Origin: Plicaturopsis crispa FD-325 SS-3
Taxonomy: Eukaryota; Basidiomycota; Agaricomycetes; Amylocorticiales; Amylocorticiaceae
Direction of reading: 5' to 3'
Length of the DNA: 64,000 nt
Assembly (NCBI GenBank): GCA_000827205.1
Contig: KN832557.1
Coordinates: 1,459,771-1,523,770 of the forward strand
The first letter of the stretch is position 1, and each line of letters opens with the position of its first letter. Below are positions 25,570-38,327 of this stretch, in pieces. The notes under the pieces are model-generated. The model saw nothing but the letters and a program-made list of their open reading frames with translations, was not told where the DNA came from and did not search any database. Position numbers and translations under genes: made by a program.

Positions 25570-27827
25570 CGTCGACGAAACGTGCGGTCAAAGATTTCGT
25601 CGAGGGAAGCGTCGTACGGGATGGCTGGAGCGCGTGCCCGAGTAAAAGGTGGTTGCTGGTGAATGTTGAGGAGTTGTCAACGACAAGTCGACTCACTATA
25701 TACTCCTCCGTAGAGTAAAAGCGGGGAGCTGCAGATCAGATCTCGATCAAAAACGCTCCCTAGGCGCGTTGAGTGTCGACTTTCTTACCCTCCATTAATC
25801 TTGGTCGAAGTTCTGGCTTCGACGAGATGAACACTTGATGGCATTGCCGATACAAGGGAAAAGCTCGACGCGACCCTGCCTTATTTAAAGCGTCCGTTTG
25901 ATCGCGATGAGGCGGTACACGAGACGGTAGCGTGGTCAGAGGAAGGGAAACGGCAACATCTGGCACTCACCTTGTACAACTTGACGTGCATGCATATGGC
26001 AGCCTCGGTCCATGGTCAAACCTTGAGCGTTTCACAACTGAACACTTTCATGGCAGCCGGGACTTACTGAGTGGTGCGGGCTGGTGCGGGTGGCGCGTCA
26101 AAACGAAGATTCCAATAATGTTGGTGCCTCGGTTTGGCCTCGGTCAAAACTTCCTCTTGCTGGACGTCGACCCTCCCGGACCTGAAATTTACTTCCGAGC
26201 GGCGGCGGCGAGCGCCATCAGCTCCTATTCAGACGTTAATTATTTCTTTTGTCTGTCCGTGAGGGCCCGGGACTAGCAAGTGAAAGAGTACTACCCATCT
26301 TGGGAATCCGCATCTTCAATCGCTCGAGAGGCTTGCAAAATTGGCCAGAGTCTGTAGCGCCCCCGCCAACAACTAAGACCAACTTACAGACCACATATCC
26401 TCGCCATAGCACATCGCAGAACAAATTCGCACGCCGCGGATGATTGGTATGTAACATGTTTCGGCATCGTCCGCCGTCTGGTCTGAGCCCAGTGGGAGCC
26501 CACTCACAAGGTAAGCAATAGTCATTGGAGTGGCCCGAGTCGACGGCAAGTCTACGGGTTTATGTGTCAGCAACGGGGGCGGTGTGCAGGTGAAACAACG
26601 CTGGCATCCTCGCAACGTTGACATGCGCCACAAAGGCCCATGGTGAGGAGTGGAGCCACGAACTTAACGAAGGGTTCCGTGCACTGTGCAGGTTCCAGGT
26701 CATTTGGCCTAGGGCTCAAAGGATCAAAGCTTCAGGATCAGTTTGAGCGACAATGATTGATACGTATATGCTTGGCCACGTACGGACGTTTGTCAATCAC
26801 ACGGACGCCGGGTCGACGTGGCGCGGACGCGCAAAGGGAGGGGCGACACTGGGCAGGCGTCAGTGTCCTGCACGGCCTCGAGGAGTCGGGACCGACGTAA
26901 ACCCAAGTGCGTGTTATCGTTGATCACGTTGCGATCGTCGGCGAAGAAGAAGTTGGTCCGGGATACCGCTGTCATTTTACAGTTGTTGTGTCCAATATCA
27001 ATGCCCTGGCAGCAGATGCGCGAACCCAGCGCCTGGTAGATAGGTGCTATAGGGAGCATTTCCTGAGCGATGTATGAGTGCAGCGCCGCTGATTATGCAT
27101 TATGTGTACTGACTCACTGACAGATATAGAGGAATCTGTTTCTAGCACAAGGTCATCACTTGACTCGCAAATTACAGAGACTTGGCTATGGTGACTCGAG
27201 ATGCCTCCGTTTGTTTTTGGCTCGAGCAAATCGGACAGTCACTTTCGGAGCTCGACGTCGGGTGAGATGGCTGTCCTTTTTGCGTTACCACTCGGCAAGC
27301 CTTTGAAAGGGATGCTGTCAACGGCGAAGGCTGACGGGGACGGTGCACATGAAGGGGCTTAGGGTCCACTCATTGTAATTGAACCATGACAAGTGGTGGC
27401 TGGACCGTCGGTGCATTGGATGGTTTGCAGTAGCCGACTGTCTACAAAACGTCTTCAGCAAACCATTCGTTCGATAGATTATGCGGCGAATAATACAAGC
27501 AGGTTACTTACCAGTGAGAGGATATAGCCGCATTAGCTAGTATTTTCGCAAGTGCGATGTGGGCTTGATCTCCCGACCGCCTCGGTCTCTGCAGCATCAC
27601 AACCTAATCACGGCCCTCAGAAATCAGATAACGGGCGGAGCCACGTTGTATATTATCTGAAAACCACGATACAGTAACCCTGAGAATAACGATGATAGCA
27701 CACAAACCCCTCCCGGCGGCACAGTCGCCGTTGCGCTCAAGGGAAGACTTTGCCCGCCCTGTTGATCGCGCAGCACGAGACACACACAATCAGCTGCTTG
27801 AACGACGGAGAGAGAGATCAAGGATCC
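25570..27827. other. Gene-poor interval, 2.3 kb
   Basis: Only short frames without motifs or matching splice signals. No RNA gene, repeat family or transposon end was recognised. Part must serve as promoter for the gene at 24628-25569 and as 3' region for the peptidase. Confidence 0.5.
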
Positions 27828-30271
27828 TTACGTGAACTCCCAAAGCTTTTGCGGGTTGTTGTACGTCTCTTTTGTGTACTGGAAACGCACTGAAATCAAG
27901 GGCTTCCTGTGAGTATCATGTTCCGCGATGCAGCGATGGCGGCTTACCTTGCGGCTGCTCCGACACATACGCAATTGGCTTGGACTCATCAAGATAACTC
28001 CAGGCAGTCCGCCAGTTGTGGCTGCGACACGGATGGGTCAGCACGGACTGACGAAAATCGACAACAATGGCGTCGGCTTACCGCAGATCGGCGTTGACAA
28101 GAAGATCCGGGGCAGCCAAAGGGTCCTAAGGGAAATTATTAGATTAGTTTCTGAGGTTTGTATGCGCATGAGCGGTTTTGGTACGGACATCCTTGAGGTT
28201 GGCAGTCTTGACTTCAGAGTCCAGATCAGCCCACTCGAGTACTTGGTTGCCCGACATGCCCTTGTACTGCAACTCCTCGCCGGCCTTGCCACCGAAACCA
28301 ACGATGGTGGTGTTATGGCGCTCAAACATGAGAGTCGTGAACATCGCGCAGGTCGATGCGCAGTTGCCGTTGCCGACTGTGAGTTTCGGTGAGCTTATCA
28401 CCTTAAGCTACTAGACGGACGCAGCCACTCACCGATAGCAACATTCTTGAGGTCGAACGGCGCTGCCTTGGGCAAGGGAACCTGGAAAGGCGTGCAGACA
28501 TCGTGGAACCTCTGTGAGATAACGTCTTGCTGCCCGTTGATCGTGATCGAGGTGTCCGGGTTGTTGTAGTCGTACGAGTCGGGCATCTGCGTGTTGTTCA
28601 AAAACGCCCAGTTGTCCGGGGCGTAGTAGCTGAGCGAGCTGTTCAGTCCGAGCTTGATGCCATTCTTGACGATCTTCTGCGCGAGAGGGTTGGCACGGCT
28701 AGTCGATTGGAATCCACTGTAAACCGCACACGTAAGTCACTAAGCAGTGGGGCGGAGTAAAGATAATGCTGACGCGTAACCAAGAGATTCGCCGGAGAGG
28801 TAGCGGTGCAGGAAGAGGCCAAGGCACACGTATCCTCCTCCGTTGTTGGAGACGTCGATGAGGAGCTGTGAGACACCCTTCTTCTTGAATGCCGCGATAG
28901 CAGCTACGGTGTCGGTCTGGAACTGATTGTAGTCGCCCTCGAACGAGCCAATGAACATGACACCGGTCTTGTTGTCGGGTAGAATGTAATTCTTGATGAC
29001 TCCAGTGCTTCCCTTCTGCTGCTTCAGCGTCGGGCGGAAGGGGTCAGGTAGGCCCACTGCGCTAACCGGCGCCTTGTCACGGAAAACACCTCGTGCAAGC
29101 TTGCGGCGGGGAGAGATATTGCCTTCTTCGAAGTTCTTGGAGCTGCTCTTGTAATCAACACCGTTGGTCGTGTTCGTTACTGCACAGTTATTGGCCCAGC
29201 TGAAAAGATTACCTGTTAAAACAACCGGGTCACTGAAAACCACGTCGGTACGTACTAAGACTTCTTGTCCGTGAAGGCCTTTCCTGTCAGACTCGCAACA
29301 TATGGGACAGTGACGTTGACAGGGGATGTCTTGTTAACGGGGAGGAGGGAGAAAGTGAGGCTATCGAGGGTCGGGAACGAGGGCCCAGCGAGATCGCCAA
29401 GGCGCTGACTGAAGTCATTGTTCTGGATGCGGTAGCTGCTGAAGACGCTGTTGACACGGATGTTGTGGTCGAGGTAGTTTCCAGAGACGGTGTCCGCAAT
29501 GTGGTCGACATAAGCGTACGGGTCCTGGCCTTCGATCGAGAGCACCTTCGCGCCGGCGAGCGCCTTCCAGTCGAACTTGAGCGCGTCAAAGTAGTCCGTG
29601 AAGTTAGAGCCGAGCTGGGACAAGAACTGGACTGAGTCGGGGGCAACGTAAATGGCCTGGGTGCCGTTCTCCTCAAGCTGCACGATGGGCGCTGGGAGGA
29701 TGTTCTGTGAAATTACTGATCTCAGCTCCATATCATGGGTGAAATTGAGCGATATCTACCTGGTAGGTGCTGTAGCAGTTCATGATCCACACTGTAAAAA
29801 TAATTACAGCTTGTTTCTGAAGACTCAGGAGAGAACGTACGAGTGTGGCCGTCGTTCAGTCCATTGACGAGGTCATAGAGGTCTTTGTTGAAATCAAAGT
29901 CGGTCTACGATATCCCGGAATCAATGTTTTCGCCCAATTTGACGCGAAATGACACTTACCTCATATTTCGTCGAGTTGATGCGCGCAAGCTCCTGGCGAA
30001 TATTGACCGTCGAGCCTTGGAAGGGAGCGGGAGAGTTGAGGTAGTAGTCCTCGAACGTGTAAAAATTGAAAACGCGGTCAGCGACGGTCAAGACGTTCTG
30101 CTTGAGCGTCTCGTTGGCAGCAAACGAACGCTGGCAGGCAAGGGCGTCCGCGGGGGCGACGTAGGTCTTGCCGCCGACTTTCGCACAAGCATCTGAATGA
30201 CGCGCTAGAGATGGAAGGGGGAAGCTCGATGCCGCAAGCAGAGCAGTAAGAACGAATGTGGGGGCGATCAT
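27828..30271 (-). CDS. Secreted S41-like (tail-specific protease) peptidase
   Basis: ATG at 30271 opens a signal peptide (MIAPTFVLTALLAASSFPLPSLA). About ten exons continue through NGLNDGHTLWIMNCYSTYQ (29900-29700, three short exons). The large middle exon has many N-glycosylation sites (NFT, NKT, NVT). The active-site half contains GVSQLLIDVSNNGGGYVCLG (about 28840) and VGNGNCASTCAMFTTLMFE (about 28360). The latter is where fungal S41 members carry the catalytic Ser. The end reads WRTAWSYLDESKPIAYV then YNNPQKLWEFT. The protein is probably an extracellular endopeptidase of about 640 aa. The last exon is short; the stop at 27828 could move slightly if a further intron begins at GTAAGG. Confidence 0.87.
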
Positions 30272-31260
30272 CGCGAAAGAAAGCGGAATAGGCGCGCAAG
30301 AGGCAGCAGCCTAGGAGGGGGGCGGGGAGGAGAAAGTGGGCAAAGTGCTGGGGACTTTAAGTTGTCCACGCGCACGTTAAATAGTCAATGACACTCCGCT
30401 AGCAGAAGCGCGTGGTCGACGGAGTGCACCTCTTACTTAGGTACGGAGATAACGCTGGTCGAAAGATCATCGCCTCGCGGTCGCTATGGGATTATCTATC
30501 CCATCCTGAGCGCTGAGCTGCGCTGAGCTTGTCCTGGGCAGCCAAGTCAGCGCACCGCCACCTTCTAAATCATCGAATAGAACGACAGAGCGCCTATTCG
30601 TGGCGTCGGCGTATCTGCTGGCATCCAGTCTCCTCCGAGTCCGGCCAGTAGGACTGTTCGGGCTCTATGGGCTTCAGTGTTGGTGATCTCGGGGTGCTTT
30701 CCTGGCTTCGAACGATTCATTCTGTATCGATTACAACGTTCAACCGTTCACCGACGACTGTCGACATGTAAACAGAAAGACGGCGAGGAGCTGAGGCCTG
30801 AGGGCATGACGGACGAGAAAGCAGAAGTTGTGTATAATTAATTTGATTAATTTGGTAAAATATTAGTGCCACGTGGTGGTCCCGCCCAATTTGCCGTCGC
30901 CGCTGCCACCGCCGTGTTGTGCACCTTGTCCTCAAATTTATCACTATTTCTGTTGTCATTCCGTTTGCTTGACTCTGAGGCGACCGTCAGACTTCAGGTA
31001 AGTGGCGTACTGGAGGCGCCGTGCAGATCACTGAAATGCAGGCTGCACCGCGCATGTACACGTGAATACCATCAATCACAGCGAACACCAGGCTGTCCCC
31101 GACGCAACGGTGCAATCGGGTAATATCTGCATCTTGCCATTCCTCACCGGCACGCAATGAAACTGGGCTTGGTTATAGAGCTTGGCGTGTACCTTGACCT
31201 CGAAGTTGACGCGCTGACACCTCGACATCCGCATTTACAGGTACCACGCAGCGTGCAGAC
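30272..31260. other. Divergent promoter region, peptidase/hydrolase
   Basis: About 1 kb separating two divergent starts. No gene seen. Near 30505-30530 the sequence GCTGAGCTGCGCTGAGCTT shows small direct repeats of GCTGAGCT; meaning unknown. Confidence 0.5.
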
Positions 31261-32875
31261 ATGATATCCTACCCTCGACCACCAGTCGAGGTGCCAGACG
31301 CGCCAGGGACACTCAGAGAGCCGAGGACGCTACGTCCGCTGCAAGCCCCGCCTGAGCCTCTGTCATACCCATCTCTTCCTTCCCCACCGCGTCAGCCTAC
31401 CTTTTCTAGCCAATTCACACTCAGTACCCACATCGTCCCTGCGGCGTACCCAAGGTCATCGCAGCCGGCGAAGTTACCGCACACGCCGCCCGAATCGGTC
31501 GACAAAAAAGAGCGCAAGAAACTACTCGCACAAGCCGCTTCTGAGATAATAGAATTGAGATCGAAGTTGTCGACCAACGACAGGGTGGAAGGGAATCACA
31601 AAGTGTTGTGGAATTGCGCCAACCGCTATGTGCGCAAAGACTTGGTGCAGTCCAAAGGTATTACGCTATTCTTCGCTCACGCGAACGGATTCCCGAAAGA
31701 GGTGTGTAGACAAGCAATCTGGTTTACTTTTCATGCTCACGGTCCCTAGATATGGGAGCCGACTATTGAGTATCTCCTTGCTACGGCGTCAGGCCCCCGG
31801 ATAGACGAAGTGTGGGCTTTCGAGGCCGTACAACACGGGGACGCCGGGCTCATTAACGAGGGCGCGCTCACCGACATGTGTAAGATCTGCCTACTATGTC
31901 TTCGCTGGAGTACTGATAAGTTCCAGATGACTGGGCTGATCACTCCCGCGACATCCTCAACTTTCTCTTGAATTACCTGCCGACCAGCCCAACTTCCTGG
32001 CCGCTTCCGACCCACCTTGAGTCCGTGACGGGCGCGGAGAGCGGGTCACGGATGATCGACGGCTGGACGGAACGCACTTTCGTAGCCGTCGGGCACTCGT
32101 TCGGAGGATGCACTACGTCTGTCTCCCTTGCATTATACTCCTTAACGCACCGCATTCTGACATGACGTAGGACGTTGGCCGCCGCGACCCTTCCCGCGCT
32201 CTTCCCCTCTCTCATCCTCGTTGACCCCGTCATCGCGCCCATCACAGATGACCTCGGAAAAATCCTCCACGAATATACGCTCGGCGCCATCTCGCGCCGC
32301 GAACACTGGCCGTCCCGCGAAGAGGCCCTGCGCGCATTCAGCGCTACCCCGTTCTTCAAAGCATGGGACCCCGCCGCGCTCGCGGTTTACGTGGAGTGTG
32401 GCCTTGCGCCGGATCCGGTCCGCGGAGGCGTGCGGCTGAAGACGTCCGGCATCCAGGAGGGCGTGATGTTCTCCGAGATGCGCGTGCCGCAGGAGACGTG
32501 GACGCTCCTGAAGACGCTGGACGAGCGTGTCGAGCTGAAGTGGATTGTGCCTAGCGAGAACAAGAATCTGTTCGATCACCCGGACGAGCTCATGCAGCGC
32601 AAGGTCTGGAGAAGGCCAGCGAACGCTTCGAATGTCAGGATAAGGGACGCTGGTCATCTGGTATGTCCTCTCACCATATGCTAGCGCTTGTTCTGACGCC
32701 TGCTTTGCATCAGATTGCGCAAGAGAAACCCAGAGAGCTCGGTGAGTCCCGCTTCCCTTCTATCTTTATCTTCTAGGTGCTTCCCCTGCTCACAGCCAAA
32801 TGTTATCCTCCAGCTGAAGAAATTCACGCCTTTCTTCAACATAAACATGGCAGTACTCGGAAGGCTAGTCTGTGA
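31261..32875 (+). CDS. Alpha/beta hydrolase, Lpx1-like (intact copy)
   Basis: ATG at 31261 (MISYPRPPVEVPDAPG). A Pro-rich lead is followed by FTLSTHIVPAAYPR, a basic helix, and GITLFFAHANGFPKE joined across an intron to IWEPTIEYLLA. The nucleophile elbow is VAVGHSFGGC (about 32095), and LILVDPVIAP follows. A late WKNL-type region is followed by a candidate catalytic His in RIRDAGHL before the last introns. The layout resembles fungal peroxisomal lipase Lpx1 and related cytosolic hydrolases. The C-terminus ends RKASL (stop at 32873-32875), discussed under findings. All splice joints keep phase: the T-to-T joint near 32115-32170 and the exon IAQEKPRELA near 32714. A second, damaged copy lies at 38328-39983. 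Confidence 0.85.
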
Positions 32876-33198
32876 ATCCTCGGCGCCTCAACTGCTCGTC
32901 ATGATACCATCTACCAACTACTTACTTACCTAGTGTTGTATTTGTGACTTGTCGACTTCCACAATCATCTGGACCAATTTCAGTTATACATTGTGAGGTC
33001 ATGAATATGACATATAAGCCCGTCGGTCGGCAGCATCCGGCACGGGTTTTCTGCGCGCTGCGCGCACCGCCCGCCCCGCCTAATTAGGGCGTTTCACGAA
33101 ATTCTTGCCTCTTGTTCCTTGCTTGTTCCCGACGTTCATGCCCCCAAATCCAAAGTGACAACCGGAAACACGAATTACGACTTTACGCAGTGCAGCGC
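32876..33198. other. Intergenic, 0.3 kb
   Basis: Separates two same-direction genes. The frame in phase with the next gene extends upstream to 33112 but only from a TTG codon. No other feature seen. Confidence 0.5.
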
Positions 33199-35396
33199 AT
33201 GTATTTTGACGTCAGTCGGCATGAACATCCTTCACGTCGCGGTGTGAGGCGCATCGCACGACCAGCGCTACCGGGGTGCCTCGCACTTCTCGCACCGCTT
33301 CTCTGCGCGCAAAATGCACTTGCGATGCCATTTAATGACCCTGTACAGAAGAGAGATACTGCACACGATGCATCTGTAGAAATCTGGGTACGTTAACCAG
33401 CTTCTTATCCTGGCCACTTATCCCTGACGCTCTGCAGGTTCCGATCGTCGTAGTCGTGCTGGCAGTGGTCGGTCTAATCATCCTCGGAGTGCGGCGCGGA
33501 TGGCGCATAAATCTTGCAAACTTCTCTGCGGGGGCGGCGGTCGCGACTGGGACAGCCGTGCCTACCGGCGCTGGCGGGGCACGCGAGCTCACTGCAGAGC
33601 AGCTCGCGGGGGGGACAACTGCGGGCACCACTGCTCCGACGACGCAGACGGGGACAGCGGGGCGTGCTGCAAGGAGGACACGGCGCGCGAGAAGGACGCC
33701 GAGTCAGATCTCGACAACGTCTCTTCCCGCTTATCAGAAGGAGCCCGGCGACGAGGAGCTCGTCGTTTACAGGCAAGCTGCGTTTTTCAATGCGCTCACG
33801 ACGCTCTTCTGACACTTTTCCAGAGGACCTGAGGACATGGAGGACGCGGGTGTCACCGTGATCATGCCCCCAGTCATCGAGGACGACGTCGAGGGCCCCT
33901 TCACGTCGCAGGCGTCGCTGCCCAACCACAACGGAGACGAACAGGACAATTCTAGCGCGCATCTCATGGCCCCGGCTACTGAAAGTGTACCACGGCGAAG
34001 CATCGACACAGGAGAAAGCTCCACGGAATCCAGCTCCCTGCTGCAGACCACGCCCGCTCAGGTACCTGACCCAAGAGGCGAGGCACCGGCATATTTCGAG
34101 CATGTTCCTGTAGAGAATGAGGGTACCACCTCTATGGACTCACAACGCCGCCCAACGATCGACCTCTCTGACGATGCGCATGCCAGCGCTGATGCGCCCG
34201 CAGACAGCACCGCCAGTCGTCGGCGTTCAGGCTTCCGCAGTCTCTTCAACGCACTGACTCCCAACGCCGCACGTCCTCCTATCCCTCCCATTCCGGCATC
34301 CGCACCTGCAACCCATGGGCGGGCGGACTCTCACGCGTCGATGGTGTCGATGTCCAGCGATGCCTCTCGCACGCGTACGCACCGGCCCTCGCATTCCGGC
34401 GGCTCGAACCTCACGTCCTCGATGTTCCGCACGATCTCACGCCAGCGCTCGAGCAACACGCTCAACTCCGCGCACCTCAACTCGCCGTCGACCATCTCGC
34501 TGCACTCCATCTCCTCGCCGCTGGCCCATACGCTCGTGCGCACGGAGATAACGTATCCAAAGTCCGGGCCTACACCGGAGCAGATGAAGCTTATATCGTC
34601 TAGGGAGTCGTTTGCGCGCTTTGGTATGCCGTATGGGAAGGACGCCATCGCGTATGCGGCGTCGACGTCGAGGCAGGAATTAAATCCGCCGCCCGATTTC
34701 GATGCCGCCTCGCCAGGACCCTCCGGGCGCCACAGCGCACAGTCCTCCTCGTCGACGAACGAGCTTCCTCGCGCAAGTGAGGAGGCGAATTCAAGCCCCG
34801 TGTCTTCGGATAGCGCGAATGGGAGTGGAGACGTACCGCCTGAACGGCCTGCGGACAATGCTGCTCCCGAGCAGGAACCAACTGAGGTCCCGGTTACTGC
34901 TTCACCGGAAAGTACAGAGGTAGATTCTGCAACAGTGCATGACGATAAAGCCTCGATAGCACCCACGGAGACAACGGAGAAAGCGGTTGTGAGAGACGAT
35001 GCCACTGAGATCATCCCCTCTACAACATCGACGAAGGAGGATCTTGAGGTAGCACCCGCGCCAGCCGAGTCTAATTCGCCATCGACGGGGCCTTCAACTT
35101 CCATTGCTACGGCAAACCGGGTTAATTCACCTACCTCACCGAAGGCTACCGCTCCTCCGACTTCCTTCAGACCATACCAAGGCGACATCAACCGGTCTGT
35201 TTCGCGGGCCAGCTCCGTGACGTCCTTTAATACTGCCGCTGAATCTATGGGCGAAGAGTCGTCGGATGCAGAATTCGAGACGCCCCAACCCTCGGAGCCC
35301 TCTACGCCCCGCCTGAATGCCCAACACCTACACGAGAACACGGATGCCACTATAACGCCTACGACGCTGCCGCCAGCATCGCAGGTAGCAGCGTGA
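33199..35396 (+). CDS. Single-pass membrane protein with long disordered cytosolic tail
   Basis: Three exons (33199-33387, 33438-33772, 33824-35396) give 698 aa. ATG at 33199 is the first in frame. A hydrophobic signal-like segment (LPGCLALLAPLLCAQNALA) is followed by a very short ectodomain of about 20 residues. One membrane helix (VPIVVVVLAVVGLIILGV) comes next, coded across the first intron. A basic RRTRRARRTPS cluster then marks the cytosolic side. The remaining 550 residues are Ser/Thr/Pro/Glu-rich, with one more ordered block (SSRESFARFGMPYGKDAIAY, about 34600). The shape is like membrane-anchored scaffold or sensor proteins of fungi, but I recognise no named family. The second intron is GC-AG. 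Confidence 0.8.
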
Positions 35397-35666
35397 ACCA
35401 TAATGTACTCGACGCCTCACGATGCTGCTTTCCCACTCTGCCAACTGTTTATCTTGCACATATTGCTTTCGTTCTTCCGGAGGGGATGTTACTTACTACT
35501 TATTCTGACGCGGTCCCTGTTTCTTCACACACCTCCCGTCGACGGACGAGATCTCTTTTATTTGGGCATCGGATATACATCACTCACATACAGATAGAAA
35601 TTTACGCCTATACTGACTGCTAGCCTTGTTTTTCGTGCTGTTATTCAATCGCATGTACCAGCCCAT

Positions 35667-37917
35667 CTATGCCGCATCTGCGCGCATGCCCTCTGCCAAG
35701 CTCCGCGGATCGACGGTCCACAGCGCAGCAATCTGATCGCCTTCGCCTTCAGCTGGAAAGTCTGCGACGCCTGCACCCGCGGCCTTCATCTCGCGGAGTA
35801 TAGCGCGCACGCTGGCTTTGTTGGCGGTTAGGGTTGTCCAGTGTAGCGCTGCGCCCCAGCGCATGCTCTGCACGGTGTGTGCTGTGAGGCGCGGGTTCGC
35901 CTTTGTCACGGTAGCACGTTGAATTTCGCCGCCGGAATGGGATGTCGGAGCGCTTGCCTCGTCCCTGCGTTCGAAGGGCAACACGCGCGGGTGCGGCATT
36001 GTTTCCAGTCGAAGGATCGCATTGCACGTATCCTCAAGCGCGGCAAAGAACGTGGCGGGTCCGTGCGGTGCAAATTCAATCCCTACAGTTGACGCTGAAA
36101 CGTCTCGAGGATCGGATGTAGGGTAGAGGTGAATCGGTAGTAATGGAAGGAACCCTGAGGGGTACCGTGAGTTCTTCCAGTAAGAGTCAGTGGCCTCTTG
36201 AAGAGATGGGGGAGATGCAGAGGGCGAAGACAGGGCGAAGAGGGCATGAGCTCGCCGGCGCTCATTTGGACCTCCGATTTTCGATATTATCATGAGGCAT
36301 CGATCCCTCGCTTCGGGCGTTGTCCAAAATTCGACACCAGCGATATCCGATGCTTGATGAGGCAGCTGAACAGTACTAGAGCGAGCAGACGAGGGCAATG
36401 CGGCGGCGAGCCGGTCTCTGACCTCTTGTAGCATGCCCCTGCTCATTTCCTGGAGCACCTGCCGAGCCAACGCTCGCGAGTGTTTCTGTGTGTCTGGCTG
36501 CTCGTCTCCGACCGCTATCTCCTTTTCGTTGGACGTGCTCCCCAATCCAGCAGAAAGTCGCTGTTTCTTCCACTCAACATACTTTTGCGGGGGTATAAAG
36601 CGTGCGTGCGCCTCCTCGACGGATGTCGGGAGCGGAGAGTGTGTGAGGTCAGAGACTAGGGCAATGAGGGTAGATAAATCGATGTTGACCTGGGTACTGG
36701 GCACGAAGATTATTGGTTTTAGCGGAGGCAATGGCGCTACATCGTCTCCTTCGCCGAGGTGGACGTCAATGCCCATAGCCTGGAGAGCATGTATAGTCTG
36801 CGCTATTCGGGGATCGGCATCTTCTCCAGAGGGATCAAGCCGCGTTAATCGTAGTGAGACGGTGGGCACAGTCATTCCAGAGGGTGTGTTTCCTTCGGCA
36901 GCAGCCAGGAGTGACCGGCCCATGCGCAGCACAGAATTGTCGAATTCAGTTTGTGCTAAGCTTGGTAGTTTCTCGGATGCAGGATCATCTGAATCCTCGT
37001 CAGAGTCTGTCATATAAGAGTCTATCTCGCGGAATTCCGAGAGCATGCGCGAGTTTTTCACCCTTTGTACATATTTTGAGCAACCCTTGCAAGCATGCGA
37101 TGGCGTAGATGCTCACGTATTGACTCTTATCCATTTCCTTCCGTTGTCTGCTACTACGTCTACTTTGACACCGGGCGGCTTTTGTGAACCTCGACTACCT
37201 GAAGCGACAGACGGCGCGTTCTTTTGAGAAGAAGAGGGAAAGGTCTTAAGAATCGCGATTATTGGGGATGGAGCGCGGAGCACCTCTCGCCAAACGGCGA
37301 TCAGGTATGGCGCATTGGTTGAAAGAGCGGGTAGTGCTTCACATGCTGGATCAGCAAGAAACTACTATGTAAAAGTTTCGAAATCAGATCTCTGCCATCT
37401 CACTCGGGGACGCGCTTACCGATTGCAACACGTCCAAGTCTTTCCGGATTGCTTCCCTCAGACTACGCAATCCCGGAACACTCTCCTGTTGTTTTCCCAA
37501 CTGGCTGCTGTCTTGACCTGAGAGTCCATCTACGGACGAGTCCAAAATGGGAGGTGTTGGCGTAAATCGCTGGAAGCTTATTGTATCGGAGTAGATCTCC
37601 TGCAATCTGGCTTGCAAGACGTGGAGATCGTGGTGGACGCGGCGTTTCTCGTTCATGTACTTCAATAGACGTGTTTGAGCACTAGATAAAATTCGGTTAG
37701 ATTGCAAAGTTGTACATGTAACGATCCAATGAAAAGTATGGCGCGCATTGTGCAATGCATCCCAGAACTCACATTTGAACTTGATTGAAAGTGAAGACTG
37801 TTGAACATTGCAATGTTGAACAAACGTTGAATACAGTTTCGTTCTTACTGATTCAAACTCCGCGGCCGTCAGTCCGCGTCGTGATTTCTGGATCTTCAAA
37901 GCTTTGGTCAACTTCAT
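35667..37917 (-). CDS. DUF1308 / C7orf25 (UPF0415)-like protein
   Basis: About five exons. ATG at 37917 (MKLTKALKIQKSRRGL). A helical N-terminal part includes RLLKYMNEKRRVHHDLHVLQ and VPGLRSLREAIRKDLDVLQS. It is followed by VKVDVVADNGRKWIRVNT and, after an intron, VKNSRMLSEFREIDSY. The C-terminal half carries the DUF1308-like core: QVNIDLSTLIALVSDLTHSP, VEFWTTPEARDRC and a late HTVQSMRWGAALHWTTL. Human C7orf25 shares this order (helical head, a V-DGG-W-K-like strand, then the DUF1308 core), from memory rather than by search. The core resembles PIN-like nuclease folds in some classifications; activity here is unproved. The gene converges on the membrane-protein gene with a 270-bp gap. Confidence 0.82.
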
Positions 37918-38327
37918 TCTTGTCTTCGAAGTTGTCTCGTGGCTTGAGCAACTTAAGCGTTAGAGCCTGTCCAGGACAACGGGTGAAGCATACCTAATCT
38001 TCCACCGACGCTCGCCACGGATGACTATTGGTATACTGTATGCGCCTCCCATTTCTCCTTGAACCACAGGTTTTACCCGAGTGCGCAGGCAGCCTGAGAG
38101 CGCCTCGGCGACGTCATGATGTGGACCTGCTCGCCCGCATTGCGCGATCAACAGCAGCCGCTCCCAGCTACTTATCATGAGAGCGTTGTACACGATGATA
38201 GGTAAGCTGATCTTCAATCAAGAACATCAATTAACCTATCCATCATGTGGATAAATCTGTAGAGGCCGGCAAAACCACTTAAACCTCGCAGGACCAGAGT
38301 ACCAGACAGGTCGCATTACATTCTGCC
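37918..38327. other. Divergent promoter, DUF1308 gene / hydrolase copy 2
   Basis: About 410 bp between divergent starts; no gene seen. Some of it may be the 5' leader of the DUF1308-like gene. Confidence 0.45.

Noticed and set aside
21847-27827. Search by eye for tRNA genes and transposon ends in the gene-poor interval
   Set aside because: No T-arm box with a matching acceptor stem and no convincing terminal repeats were found; a covariance-model and repeat-library scan would be needed to settle it.
33112-33198. Earlier start of the membrane-protein frame at 33112
   Set aside because: The codon there is TTG; the first ATG in frame is at 33199, directly before the signal-like segment.
34331-35401. 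Long antisense frame of 356 codons
   Set aside because: Mirror of the Ser/Thr/Glu-rich tail of the membrane protein, whose plus-strand frame has exact splice phase; codon bias alone can produce it.
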